64,000 nucleotides of DNA from Bacillota bacterium (GCA_023415575.1 JAEZKF010000044.1:1-64000); one strand, 5' to 3'; shown: positions 43,503-52,579, numbered from the stretch's first letter. The notes: generated from the letters alone by a model not told the origin. Program-made: numbers and translations.

Positions 43503-45512
43503 ATGGACAGATATATAGGCAAACGCCTGGACGGTAGATATGAGATATTAGAGCTGATAGGCGTCGGCGGCATGGCCAACGTCTACCGTGCGGTGGACGT
43601 TTTAGAGCACAAGGAATACGCGGTAAAGATCCTGCGCGACGAATTTTTGGAGAACGAGGAGTTCGTCCGGCGTTTCAAAAACGAATCCAAGGCGATTGCG
43701 GTGCTCTCTCATCCCAATATCGTTAAGGTCTACGATGTCAGCTTTACCGAGCGCGTGCAGTTTATCGTCATGGAACTGGTAGACGGCATCACGCTTAAAG
43801 AATACATCGAGCAGCAGCATATCTTAACATGGAAAGAATGCGTGCATTTCACCATACAGGTGCTGCGCGCGCTTTCGCATGCCCACGACAGGGGTATTGT
43901 GCATCGTGATATCAAACCCCAGAATATCATGCTCCTGCCCGACGGCACCATAAAGGTGATGGATTTCGGCATTGCGCGGTTTGCCCGCAGCGAAACCCGC
44001 ACGATGACCGACAAGGCGCTTGGCTCGGTGCACTACATCAGCCCCGAGCAGGCGCGCGGCGATGTGACCGACGCCAAAACCGATATCTACTCGGTGGGCG
44101 TTATGATGTTCGAGATGCTGACAGGCCAGCTGCCGTTTGTAGCGGACAGCCCTGTTTCGGTTGCCATCAAGCAGATTTCCGCCCAGGCTAAGCGCCCTAG
44201 AGAGCTCAACACCGATATCCCAGAGGGGCTTGAGGAGATTGTGGTGCGCGCCATGCAGAAGGATGCAAGCAAGCGCTACCGGTCTGCAGCCGAGATGCTC
44301 AGGGACATCGATGAGTTTAAAAAGAACCCGAGCATCCAGTTCCAGTATAAATACTTCACCAACGAAAGCCCTACCATCTACTACGACACCCAAAAGGTCA
44401 ACAAGGCAACGGGCAGAACCGGCGAGCTTGCAGACCGCGGGCGGGCACCCTCGCCATCGCGCCAAAAGAAAGCGGTAAGGGAGGCCGTTGCCCAAGAGGA
44501 GATTGAGTACAAGTCTCCCGTTATGCCCATCATGACGGGTGTTGCGTTTGCATTTGTCATCACCGCATTGGTGTTTATTGTGTATATCTTCATCCTCAAC
44601 AACCCCTTTGCCAAGGTGCCTGACGTTGAGATGCCCAAGTTTGTAGGGCTAAGCTATGAGGATATCATATCCAATGAGGAATACCAGCAGTACGGCTTCC
44701 AATATGTCGTAACCGAGGACTACAACAACGACTACGCCCCGGGCCTTGTTTATGAGCAGACGCCTACGGCGGGACGCATGGTTAAGGCAAAGACCACCGT
44801 CAACCTCAAAATCAGCAAGGGTATCAAGGTGGTAAGGCTGCCCGACCTGTATAATCAGGACTCCCTGACCGCAATTGCAATCCTCAATGACCTTCAGGTG
44901 CCCTATGAGGTACAGGAGGTTTATAGCGAAACCTATGCCGAGGGCCGTGTTGTAAAGACCGACCCACCCAAGGAGTCAGAGATTACCACCGATACCCGCG
45001 TCATCCTCTATGTCAGCAAGGGTTCTGAAACAGGAACCGTTACCGTGCCCGACGGCATGGTGGGTATGAACATCGAGGACGCAAAGCGCGTGCTTGAGAC
45101 CTACGGCTTAAAGGTAGGCGATGTTTCGCCCGTAGAGTCTAGCCTTGCGGCGGGCACTGTTCTTGCACATGACCCCGAGGCAGGTGTGGATGTGGACAAG
45201 AACAGCGTTGTGAACTTCACCGTAAGCGCAGGCGCGGGTGTTGCGATTGAGCGCTACAACATCACCGTCAACCTCCCCAACACCAAGAAGATGGTGACGA
45301 TGAAGGCCTATGTCAACGACAGCACCACGCCCAAGCACTCCGAAACCCTCAAGCCCTCCGAGGTGGGCGTATGGAAGCCTTCGTTTGAGGGTCAGGGCGT
45401 CATTATGATTAAGATTACGCTTGACGACAAGCTGTATCAGGAGATTCAGCTCGACTTCAGTCGCGGTACCTACCGTGTCGTGACCGACAACTCGTCTCAG
45501 TTTGATGATTAG
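43503..45512 (+). CDS. prkC: PASTA-domain serine/threonine kinase
   Basis: A 669-residue transmembrane kinase that senses cell-wall fragments. In order: the kinase domain with invariant K42, HRDIKPQN (about 134-141) and DFG (154-156), an Arg/Lys-rich linker, one membrane helix (about 342-366), three PASTA repeats (starting VPDVEMPKF, LPDLYN and VPDGMVGMN), and a further C-terminal beta domain of about 85 residues. It is paired with the PP2C gene as usual. Confidence 0.95.
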   Translation: MDRYIGKRLDGRYEILELIGVGGMANVYRAVDVLEHKEYAVKILRDEFLENEEFVRRFKNESKAIAVLSHPNIVKVYDVSFTERVQFIVMELVDGITLKEYIEQQHILTWKECVHFTIQVLRALSHAHDRGIVHRDIKPQNIMLLPDGTIKVMDFGIARFARSETRTMTDKALGSVHYISPEQARGDVTDAKTDIYSVGVMMFEMLTGQLPFVADSPVSVAIKQISAQAKRPRELNTDIPEGLEEIVVRAMQKDASKRYRSAAEMLRDIDEFKKNPSIQFQYKYFTNESPTIYYDTQKVNKATGRTGELADRGRAPSPSRQKKAVREAVAQEEIEYKSPVMPIMTGVAFAFVITALVFIVYIFILNNPFAKVPDVEMPKFVGLSYEDIISNEEYQQYGFQYVVTEDYNNDYAPGLVYEQTPTAGRMVKAKTTVNLKISKGIKVVRLPDLYNQDSLTAIAILNDLQVPYEVQEVYSETYAEGRVVKTDPPKESEITTDTRVILYVSKGSETGTVTVPDGMVGMNIEDAKRVLETYGLKVGDVSPVESSLAAGTVLAHDPEAGVDVDKNSVVNFTVSAGAGVAIERYNITVNLPNTKKMVTMKAYVNDSTTPKHSETLKPSEVGVWKPSFEGQGVIMIKITLDDKLYQEIQLDFSRGTYRVVTDNSSQFDD

Positions 45513-45515
45513 CCT

Positions 45516-46424
45516 ATGAGTAGCAATAACGAAAAGGGACTTATCTTAAAAGGAATCGGCGGCTTTTACTATGTAGAGTGCGCCGGAAGGGTATATGAGT
45601 GTAAGGCGCGCGGCGTATTCCGCAAGGACGACATCCGTCCGGTTGCGGGGGATGCCGTGCGCATCACCATAACCGGTCAAACCGGTGTGATAGACGAAAT
45701 CCTCCCGCGCACAAACGAAATGATTCGCCCGCCGGTAGCAAACATCGATACCATGTTCTTTGTGGTATCCACCACCGAGCCCGCCCCTAACATGACAGTG
45801 CTCGATAAGCTGCTCGCCGTCGCCCAGTACAAGGGTATCGACCAGGCGATTGTCATCACGAAGGTTGACATAAAACAGTTATCCGAGCTGTATGAGATTT
45901 ACGTCAAGGCGGGCTTTGATGTTTACGTTGTGGATTACAGCGACCCAGCCACCATACAGCCCATCCGCGAGCGGTGCGCAAAGGGGCTCAATGTCTTCTG
46001 CGGCAACTCCGGTGTGGGCAAGTCTACCCTCATCAACGCAATTTCCCCCGGACTTGACCTCAAAACGGGGGACATCAGCCAAAAGCTCGGGCGCGGCCGC
46101 CATACCACCCGCAGCGTAGAGCTTTTTAAGATGGATGGCGGCGGGTATATCGCCGACTCCCCGGGGTTTTCGTCACTGGAGACAAGCCGTCTTGATGTCA
46201 TCTATAAGGAAGAATTGCAGCATTGCTTCCGCGAGTTTGCCCCCTTTATCGAGAACTGCAGATACAAGGACTGCTCGCACCTAACCGAGCCCGGTTGTGC
46301 AGTATTGCAGGCGGTGCAGGAGGGGATCATCCCGCCTAGCCGTCACGACAGCTATGCAAAGATGTATGAGGAGGCAAGGAACATAAAAGAATGGGAGCAG
46401 GAGAAAAAACGCCGCACGACATAA
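45516..46424 (+). CDS. rsgA: Ribosome small-subunit GTPase RsgA
   Basis: A 302-residue circularly permuted GTPase assisting 30S maturation. An OB fold is followed by the GTPase with ITKVD (G4), GNSGVGKSTLINAI (G1) and DSPGFSS (G3), then a zinc finger CRYKDCSHLTEPGC. It starts 3 bases after prkC ends. Confidence 0.95.
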   Translation: MSSNNEKGLILKGIGGFYYVECAGRVYECKARGVFRKDDIRPVAGDAVRITITGQTGVIDEILPRTNEMIRPPVANIDTMFFVVSTTEPAPNMTVLDKLLAVAQYKGIDQAIVITKVDIKQLSELYEIYVKAGFDVYVVDYSDPATIQPIRERCAKGLNVFCGNSGVGKSTLINAISPGLDLKTGDISQKLGRGRHTTRSVELFKMDGGGYIADSPGFSSLETSRLDVIYKEELQHCFREFAPFIENCRYKDCSHLTEPGCAVLQAVQEGIIPPSRHDSYAKMYEEARNIKEWEQEKKRRTT

Positions 46425-47047
46425 AGCGTGCTGTCATCATCGCGGCAGGAGAGTATGAGCCGGGCTTTGACGCGGCATCGATTATCGGCAAGGATGCGTT
46501 TATCATCTGCGCTGATGGCGGATATGATACAGCAAAATCGCTCGGTATCACACCCGACCTTTTTGTCGGGGATATGGACAGCGTACAGAACCTGCCGGAC
46601 GGGTGCGAGAAGATTCTTTCCCCGGTCGAAAAGGACGACACCGATACTATGCTTGCCGCTAAGCTTGCCCTTGCGCGCGGCTGCAGGGATATCACTATAA
46701 TCGGTGGGTTGGGCGGCAGGCTTGACCATACCATTGCTAACATTCAGACCTTGCTCTACTGCACGCTGCACGGGGCGCGTGCCCGGCTTGCGGGTGCAAG
46801 CGACAGCGCCTTTGTCATAAAGGACGAGCGGGTTTCGGTTCCCGCAAAAAAGGGATATATCTCGGTGTTTGCGCTCACAGAAAAATGCGAGGGCGTAACC
46901 CTCAAGGGACTTCGGTATCCGCTTTGTGATGCCCTGGTAACAAACAGCTTCCCCATCGGCGTCAGCAACGAGTTTTGTGAACCGGTAGCCGAGATATCGG
47001 TGCGCTCCGGCTGCCTGCTGGTGGTGTTCTCGGATAAACGGCGCTAG
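46391..47047 (+). CDS. thiN: Thiamine diphosphokinase
   Basis: A 218-residue enzyme that makes thiamine diphosphate from thiamine and ATP. ICADGGYDTAKSLGITPDL, FVGDMDS and IIGGLGGRLDHTIANI are family marks. It overlaps rsgA by 34 bases in another frame. The gene rpe, normally between rsgA and thiN, is missing. No thiamine riboswitch was seen. Confidence 0.92.
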   Translation: MGAGEKTPHDIKRAVIIAAGEYEPGFDAASIIGKDAFIICADGGYDTAKSLGITPDLFVGDMDSVQNLPDGCEKILSPVEKDDTDTMLAAKLALARGCRDITIIGGLGGRLDHTIANIQTLLYCTLHGARARLAGASDSAFVIKDERVSVPAKKGYISVFALTEKCEGVTLKGLRYPLCDALVTNSFPIGVSNEFCEPVAEISVRSGCLLVVFSDKRR

Positions 47048-47127
47048 ACTTATTTGGCAACCCCTTGGTACAATTAGAGGATGAGTGCGCACTATCTGCG
47101 CCCGTGTGACTGAAAGGAGCGGCAAAG

Positions 47128-47862
47128 ATGACGTTACCCTTTACAACAAGGCAGTATGCGCTTTTATATGCCTGCTTTGCAAAGGAGATCCTCACCTCGG
47201 GCTATACCAACTCATTTGACATACTAAAAAGCGCTACCCGCCGCTACGGTTATGAGCGCGGCCAGCGCATGGCCGAGCGGGCCAGAGCGGCAGGGGACGG
47301 CGACGACTTCGCCACATTCCTCGCTTACATCGACTGGAAACCCGGCTATGACTGGCAGTTTTCCGGCGATATGCTGCCCCAGTTTCCCGTTTACAGCGTA
47401 GAGGTAACCGAATGCGGCATCTGCAGCGTGTGGAAGGAGTTTGGGCTGGAGCAGTACTGTGCTACATACTGCGATATCTTTGAGACTGCAATCGTACAGG
47501 GCTTTAACCCTGACCTTGATTTGAAGCTGCCCCGTGCCATCGGCAAGGGCAACTCGTGCTGCGTCTTTGTGTACAACGGCATGTCCTTTAGCAGGCAGAA
47601 CCTAAAAAGACTCTCCGATTTGCAGGAGAAGGTCAAAAACGCCGGCGTGCGCACATGGGAGCAGCATACGGCCCATATGTACTACAGCATGTCGCAGGAG
47701 CTCGCCCGCATCCTCGGGCAGGAGGAAGCCAGCACGCTCGTGAAAAAGGTACTGGTGCGGTTTGGTGAACTGTGCTCCGCGCAGGACGTCAAGCAGCTAT
47801 TATCCCATACGCGCAACGTACCCTATCCGCGGCAAATTCAGCGTCTGGATTCGCGCGGCTAG
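47128..47862 (+). CDS. L-2-amino-thiazoline-4-carboxylic acid hydrolase-like protein
   Basis: A 244-residue protein of the family that opens 2-amino-thiazoline-4-carboxylate on the way to cysteine in Pseudomonas. The region CATYCDIFETAIVQGFNPDL is characteristic. In Firmicutes such proteins are widespread and mostly untested, so the reaction is doubtful. AAAGGAG precedes the ATG. It stands alone after thiN and runs into a convergent small gene. Confidence 0.7.
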   Translation: MTLPFTTRQYALLYACFAKEILTSGYTNSFDILKSATRRYGYERGQRMAERARAAGDGDDFATFLAYIDWKPGYDWQFSGDMLPQFPVYSVEVTECGICSVWKEFGLEQYCATYCDIFETAIVQGFNPDLDLKLPRAIGKGNSCCVFVYNGMSFSRQNLKRLSDLQEKVKNAGVRTWEQHTAHMYYSMSQELARILGQEEASTLVKKVLVRFGELCSAQDVKQLLSHTRNVPYPRQIQRLDSRG

Positions 47863-47880
47863 GAAGGAACCGGAGAAAAG

Positions 47881-48096
47881 CTAAACAACAATCTCGCTGC
47901 CCTCGCCCTCACAGAATTCCTTTTGCGCGGCGATTGCCGCAAGCTGCACGCTGAGCGCATCAAAGAAGTTTGATAAGCTTTCTATCTCATCAACGGCTAG
48001 CCCTCGCGAAAGGGCGATGGCAAAGGCCGTTGTGAGTGTGACAAACTCCTCGGGCGGCAGGCAGCAGCGCTTTTTCTTGCTTGTCTTGTCGCTCAA
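47881..48096 (-). CDS. Small protein, DUF6774-like
   Basis: A 71-residue protein starting from a TTG with GGGAGG upstream. It begins with a basic stretch and CCLPP, followed by two helices (FVTLTTAFAIALSRGLAVDE and LSNFFDALSVQLAAIAAQ). It resembles a small clostridial family of unknown role. It converges on the hydrolase gene with 18 bases between. Confidence 0.65.
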   Translation of the reverse strand: MSDKTSKKKRCCLPPEEFVTLTTAFAIALSRGLAVDEIESLSNFFDALSVQLAAIAAQKEFCEGEGSEIVV

Positions 48097-48205
48097 CCCA
48101 AACCGCCTCCCGCCGTAAAAAATGCAGGTCTTTACAGACTATTGTATGCCCTGCCGTTTCATCTTGACAGCGAGCCTGCTAAAAACCAAAGAATCAAATC
48201 CTTTT

Positions 48206-48228
48206 GCCCTGCTTTGCAGGGCTTTTTT
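48206..48228 (+). terminator. Orphan terminator
   Basis: GCCCTG and CAGGGC pair around a short loop, followed by TTTTTT. No plus-strand gene ends before it. It may stop a short RNA or read-through. Confidence 0.75.
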
Positions 48229-48295
48229 GCATCTTTTCCAGCGAAATGGACAAAACAAGGCTTAGAAAATTGGAGAGCAAACTTCTATTTTTTGT

Positions 48296-48324
48296 TTGCA
48301 CAGACCTTGAAGATAGACTATAAT
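48296..48324 (+). promoter_or_regulatory. Promoter of the LacI-type regulator
   Basis: TTGCAC (48296-48301) is 17 bases from TATAAT (48319-48324). Confidence 0.75.
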
Positions 48325-48334
48325 AAAAAGGAAA

Positions 48335-48360
48335 TAAACGCGCGTTCACAACAGCGTTTA
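48335..48360. promoter_or_regulatory. Operator candidate of the LacI-type regulator
   Basis: AACGCGCGTT (48337-48346) is a perfect palindrome with CG in the centre, as in LacI-family operators. It lies right after the -10. TAAACGC (48335-48341) also recurs inverted as GCGTTTA (48354-48360). Autoregulation is likely. Confidence 0.55.
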
Positions 48361-48377
48361 CGTTATGGGGGAGCGCT

Positions 48378-49409
48378 ATGAAGAGCGAGGATATCGCGAA
48401 ACTTGCAGGTGTATCACGCAGTACGGTATCAAGGGTTATAAACAACTACCCAAACGTTCCGCAGGCTACCCGCGAGAAGGTCATGCGTGTCATCTCTGAG
48501 ATGGGCTATGAGCCAAACACCTCCGCGCAGATTCTGGCGGGCAAGGCGAACAACACCATCGGCCTGTTTGTCGTCAGCATCTACAACCGCGATAATATCT
48601 ACCGCAGCGACTATTATTCCTCCTTTGTCAATGCAGCGGTAGATGCCTCAAATAGCAACGGCTACTATGTTTTAATACATACCGTATATTCCGCCCAGGA
48701 TTATTACCGCATTTCGCAGACATTCCTGCAAAAGCGCATCAGCGGCGGTATCCTAGTCGGCAACGAGAAGGACACCGCGCAGATTCAAAAGCTCATGAAC
48801 ACCGGGGTTCCAATTGGGATTGTGGATTATGACATCTCGGAGCTTACACTAAAAAATCAGGGCAGCGAAAACCTTGTGGTAATTAACTCGGATGACTACA
48901 ATGCGGCGCGCGATGCGGTTCACCGTTTGTATGCGCTTGGCCGCAGGAAGATTGCCGTCATTGTCGGACGAGTACAAACCTACTCAGGTCGGCAGCGCTA
49001 TCAGGGCTACCTTGATGCGATGAATGAGCTCGGCCTTGAGGTTGACGATGATTTTGTGCTGTGGGGCGATTTTATCTACTCCACCGCACGGGAAAAGACG
49101 CTTAACATGATAGCATCCGGCCACCTGCCCGATGCCATAGTCGCCTGTAACGACGGCATGGCAATCGCCGCAATTGATGCCCTGCGGGAACAACACATCT
49201 CGGTGCCGGAGGATATCGCGGTGGTGGGGTTTGACGATGTTATCACGGCGTCACAGATTACGCCCCGCCTTTCCACCTACCGCGTGCCGTTGTATGAGAT
49301 GGTCACTGCCGTGACCGGCAAGGTTATCGCACATATCGAAGGCCGGGCAAGCGGAGTGGAATACGAAACCGTTCCGCTTGAATACATCAAACGCGATAGC
49401 TGCGGTTGA
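48378..49409 (+). CDS. LacI family transcriptional regulator
   Basis: A 343-residue repressor. The N-terminal helix-turn-helix reads MKSEDIAKLAGVSRSTVSRV and the hinge QATREKVMRVISEMGYEPN. The rest is a sugar-binding-protein fold (DDYNAARDAVHRLYALG, ACNDGMAIAAIDAL, VVGFDD). It precedes cellobiose phosphorylase and very probably controls it; cellobiose or a related sugar phosphate is the likely effector. Confidence 0.92.
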   Translation: MKSEDIAKLAGVSRSTVSRVINNYPNVPQATREKVMRVISEMGYEPNTSAQILAGKANNTIGLFVVSIYNRDNIYRSDYYSSFVNAAVDASNSNGYYVLIHTVYSAQDYYRISQTFLQKRISGGILVGNEKDTAQIQKLMNTGVPIGIVDYDISELTLKNQGSENLVVINSDDYNAARDAVHRLYALGRRKIAVIVGRVQTYSGRQRYQGYLDAMNELGLEVDDDFVLWGDFIYSTAREKTLNMIASGHLPDAIVACNDGMAIAAIDALREQHISVPEDIAVVGFDDVITASQITPRLSTYRVPLYEMVTAVTGKVIAHIEGRASGVEYETVPLEYIKRDSCG

Positions 49410-49454
49410 TTATTGTGGATTTCTATTATTACTTATAGTAATATAACGCGCTTT
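49410..49454 (+). promoter_or_regulatory. Promoter and operator-like site of the phosphorylase gene
   Basis: TTATTG (49410-49415) is 18 bases from TATAGT (49434-49439). AACGCGCTTT (49445-49454) sits at the expected start of transcription and matches the repressor gene's palindrome in 8 of 10 positions. Confidence 0.5.
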
Positions 49455-49595
49455 CCCGTATGGTGCGTTGTATATACATTGCGAAAAGTCGTTTCGACAT
49501 CTCGCATAGGGTTAATCGGCTGAAAGCCAGTTGCCAATGAAAATGTAATCCGAATGTACCGTATCGAAATGCAAACAGATTAGGGGGTAATTTCT

Positions 49596-52031
49596 TTGAA
49601 ATTCGGACACTTCGATGACGCGGCCAGGGAGTATGTAATCAGTTCACCCAAAACGCCCTACCCGTGGATCAACTACCTCGGCTGCGAGGACTTTTTCTCG
49701 CTTATCTCCAACACCGCAGGCGGCTACAGCTTTTATAAGGACGCGCGTTTACGCCGCATCACACGCTACCGTTACAACAACGTTCCGGTAGACATGGGCG
49801 GACGCTACTTCTATGTATACGACAACGGCGACTACTGGTCCCCCGGCTGGTCTCCCGTTAAAAAGGACCTTGAGCACTACGAATGCCGTCACGGCCTCGG
49901 CTATACCATCATCACCGGCAAGCGCGGCGGTGTATCGGTTTCCACCACCTTCTTTGTGCCGCTGGGCTTTGCAGGCGAGGTGCAGAAGCTCATCATTAAG
50001 AATGAGTCCGATGCGCCCAAGAAGCTCAAGCTCTTCTCCTTTGTTGAGTGGTGCCTGTGGGAAGCTTTAGATGACATGACAAACTTCCAGCGCAACTTCA
50101 ACACCGGCGAGGTGGAGATCGAAGGCTCTGTTATCTACCACAAGACCGAATACAAGGAGCGCCGCAACCACTACGCCTTCTACTCGGTGAACGCCCCCAT
50201 CGCAGGCTTTGACAGCGATAGAGAGAGCTTCCTCGGCCTTTACAACGGCTTCGATGCCCCTGTTGCAGTAGCAAACGGCGCACCCACAAACTCGGTGGCG
50301 GACGGCTGGTCGCCCATCGCTTCCCATTGCCTTGAAATCGAGCTTGCTCCCGGCCAGAGCCGCGAGTATGTGTTTGTGCTCGGCTATGTTGAGAACGAGC
50401 AGGACGAGAAGTGGCAGGCAAAGGGCGTTATCAACAAGAGAAAGGCCCACGACATGATTACGCAGTTTGCCACCGGAAAGCAGGCAGACGAGGCGCTCAA
50501 GGAGCTCAAAGCACACTGGGACGGCCTGCTCTCGCAGTACAAGGTTTCTTCTCCCGAGGAGAAGCTTGACCGCATGGTGAACATCTGGAACCAGTACCAG
50601 TGCATGGTTACCTTCAACCTCTCAAGAAGTGCTTCGTATTTCGAGTCCGGTATCGGCCGCGGCATGGGATTCCGCGATTCCAACCAGGACCTTCTCGGCT
50701 TTGTTCATCAGATTCCCACGCGTGCAAGAGAGCGTCTGCTCGACCTTGCCGCTACCCAGCTTGAAAACGGCGGAGCCTACCACCAGTATCAACCCCTGAC
50801 CAAAAAAGGCAACGACGCCGTAGGCGGCAACTTCAACGATGACCCCCTGTGGCTCATCCTTGCGTGCGCCGCTTACATCAAGGAGACCGGCGACCTCGAC
50901 GTGCTCAATGTAATGGTGCCCTATGAAAACGACGAGAGCAAGGCCCAGCCCATGCTCGACCACCTCAAACGCGCCTTCTACCATGTGGTAGACCGCCGCG
51001 GCCCTCATGGCCTGCCGCTGATTGGCCGTGCGGACTGGAACGACTGCTTAAACCTCAATTGCTTCTCCAACACACCGGGCGAGTCCTTCCAGACAACCAC
51101 CAGCAAGGACGGCAAGGTTGCGGAATCGGTTATGATTGCCGCGATGTTCTGCTACATCGGGCCTGAGTACGCAAAGATGTGTGAGCTCATGGGACAAGAA
51201 GACGAAGCCAAAAAGGCACGTGAGCACATCGAGGAGATGAAGCGCGCGATTATGGAGCACGGCTACGACGGCGAGTGGTTCCTGCGCGCATATGATGACT
51301 TCGGTAGAAAGATCGGCAGCAAGGAGAACGAGGAAGGCAAGATCTTCATCGAGCCGCAGGGCTTTGCCGTAATGGCAGGGCTGGGCCTGGATGACGGCAA
51401 GGCTGTAACCACGCTCGACTCGGTTAAGAAGTACCTCGACACCAAGTACGGTCTGGTGCTTAACAATCCGGCCTTTACCCGTTACTACATCGAGTACGGT
51501 GAGATTTCCACCTATCCCGGCGGCTACAAGGAGAACGCAGGTATCTTCTGCCACAACAACGCTTGGATTATCTGCGCCGAGGCAGTGCTCGGACGCGGCG
51601 ACCGCGCCTTTGAGTACTACTCCAAGATTGCACCCGCCTACACCGAGGAGTATAGCGAAATCCACCGCACCGAGCCTTATGTTTACGCGCAGATGATTGC
51701 AGGTAAGGATGCAAGACGCCACGGCGAGGCAAAGAACTCCTGGCTGACCGGTACTGCCGCATGGAACTTTGTTGCGGTAAGTCAGTTTATCCTCGGCGTA
51801 ATGCCCGACTACGACGGACTGAAGATTGACCCGAGCATCCCCAAGGAGTGGGACGGCTTTAAGGTAACCCGCAGCTTCCGCGGCGCAACCTACGAGATTG
51901 AGGTCAAAAACCCAGAGCACGTCAGCAAGGGCATTAAGTCTGTAGAGGTAGACGGTAAGCCGATAGACGGCTGCACCGTCCCCGCCTTCGCAGACGGCAA
52001 AACCCACAAGGTTTCCGTAGTGATGGGCTAA
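49596..52031 (+). CDS. cbp: Cellobiose phosphorylase (GH94)
   Basis: An 811-residue cytoplasmic enzyme that splits cellobiose with phosphate into glucose and glucose-1-phosphate, saving one ATP. Long stretches are typical of the clostridial enzyme, such as YPWINYLG, FFSLISNTAGGYSFY and ITRYRYNNVP. The catalytic Asp is in GRADWNDCLNLN (about D483). The order of super-sandwich domain, helical linker, (alpha/alpha)6 barrel and C-terminal beta part fits GH94. TTG is the start after AGGGGG. No transporter lies beside it, so uptake genes must be elsewhere. Confidence 0.95.
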   Translation: MKFGHFDDAAREYVISSPKTPYPWINYLGCEDFFSLISNTAGGYSFYKDARLRRITRYRYNNVPVDMGGRYFYVYDNGDYWSPGWSPVKKDLEHYECRHGLGYTIITGKRGGVSVSTTFFVPLGFAGEVQKLIIKNESDAPKKLKLFSFVEWCLWEALDDMTNFQRNFNTGEVEIEGSVIYHKTEYKERRNHYAFYSVNAPIAGFDSDRESFLGLYNGFDAPVAVANGAPTNSVADGWSPIASHCLEIELAPGQSREYVFVLGYVENEQDEKWQAKGVINKRKAHDMITQFATGKQADEALKELKAHWDGLLSQYKVSSPEEKLDRMVNIWNQYQCMVTFNLSRSASYFESGIGRGMGFRDSNQDLLGFVHQIPTRARERLLDLAATQLENGGAYHQYQPLTKKGNDAVGGNFNDDPLWLILACAAYIKETGDLDVLNVMVPYENDESKAQPMLDHLKRAFYHVVDRRGPHGLPLIGRADWNDCLNLNCFSNTPGESFQTTTSKDGKVAESVMIAAMFCYIGPEYAKMCELMGQEDEAKKAREHIEEMKRAIMEHGYDGEWFLRAYDDFGRKIGSKENEEGKIFIEPQGFAVMAGLGLDDGKAVTTLDSVKKYLDTKYGLVLNNPAFTRYYIEYGEISTYPGGYKENAGIFCHNNAWIICAEAVLGRGDRAFEYYSKIAPAYTEEYSEIHRTEPYVYAQMIAGKDARRHGEAKNSWLTGTAAWNFVAVSQFILGVMPDYDGLKIDPSIPKEWDGFKVTRSFRGATYEIEVKNPEHVSKGIKSVEVDGKPIDGCTVPAFADGKTHKVSVVMG

Positions 52032-52057
52032 TATAATCGAATAAACCTCAAATAAAG

Positions 52058-52092
52058 AACAGGCTTGCCTTGATACCAAGGCAAGCCTGTTT
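52058..52092 (+). terminator. Terminator after cellobiose phosphorylase
   Basis: AACAGGCTTGCCTTG pairs perfectly (15 pairs) with CAAGGCAAGCCTGTT around a 4-base loop. Confidence 0.9.
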
Positions 52093-52112
52093 ACATAAAT
52101 CGCAAAACAAAG

Positions 52113-52141
52113 TTGAAATATGGTAATATTGGATATATAAT
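52113..52141 (+). promoter_or_regulatory. Promoter of the tiny membrane-peptide gene
   Basis: TTGAAA (52113-52118) is 17 bases from a perfect TATAAT (52136-52141). Confidence 0.75.
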
Positions 52142-52158
52142 GTAACTACAAAGAGCAG

Positions 52159-52192
52159 ATGTCATCCTCCTGCACGATATAAAGTTAGGAGG
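52159..52192 (+). promoter_or_regulatory. Leader with hidden ribosome site and possible leader peptide
   Basis: CCTCCT (52166-52171) is complementary to the Shine-Dalgarno AGGAGG (52187-52192), leaving a 15-base loop. The first half lies in a 7-codon reading frame (52159-52182, MSSSCTI). Its translation would open the hairpin, as in leader-controlled resistance genes. Confidence 0.4.
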
Positions 52193-52207
52193 TTTACTAT
52201 AGAGTCA

Positions 52208-52306
52208 ATGATTTTCTTAGTCATAATTTTAATCATGTTTATCTGGAACAAGATTGATTTTGCCTATCGCGTGAGGGACGAGGCAGGGAAGGGAAGTTAC
52301 GACTAA
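52208..52306 (+). CDS. 32-residue single-pass membrane peptide
   Basis: The peptide starts MIFLVIILIMFIWNKIDFAY, a 13-residue hydrophobic stretch, and ends RVRDEAGKGSYD. It has its own promoter. The AGGAGG box lies 15 bases before the ATG, which is far; an in-frame ATA 9 bases upstream would be better spaced but is an unusual start. No family was recognised. Small membrane peptides of this size often regulate membrane proteins or are toxins. Confidence 0.5.
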   Translation: MIFLVIILIMFIWNKIDFAYRVRDEAGKGSYD

Positions 52307-52309
52307 CTA

Positions 52310-52460
52310 TTGGCCTCGCTATTGCTTATATCATTATCAAAATACTAATTATGCTTTAATTCTGCATTGGGTTTTACAACTATGCTATTACGATATTTCG
52401 GTGACAGTAAACCCTTTACATAAGCATTTTGCTCTTGGACAATCTCATTCCCCGCATATC
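52310..52460. other. Intergenic region, nothing recognised
   Basis: An AT-rich stretch between the membrane peptide and the yebC terminator. No reading frame, repeat or promoter of note was seen. Confidence 0.5.
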
Positions 52461-52506
52461 AAAAAAGAGCACAACCGAGCCGTTTTGACGGGATCGGTTG
52501 CACTCT
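52461..52506 (-). terminator. Terminator of yebC
   Basis: On the minus strand GAGTGCAACCGA and CGGTTGTGCTC pair around a second hairpin (CCGT/ACGG), followed by TTTTTT. Confidence 0.9.
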
Positions 52507-52579
52507 ATGTTTCATAAGGCTTGTGAAACTGCAAGTCTTCTAAGTCTATGTTCAAAAGAACAGGGAACCCTTGTTTAGA

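Noticed and set aside
51048..52079. Minus-strand frame of 343 codons
   Set aside because: It lies entirely opposite the cellobiose phosphorylase gene, has no ribosome site, and its translation shows the Val/Leu/Gly-rich pattern of an antisense shadow.
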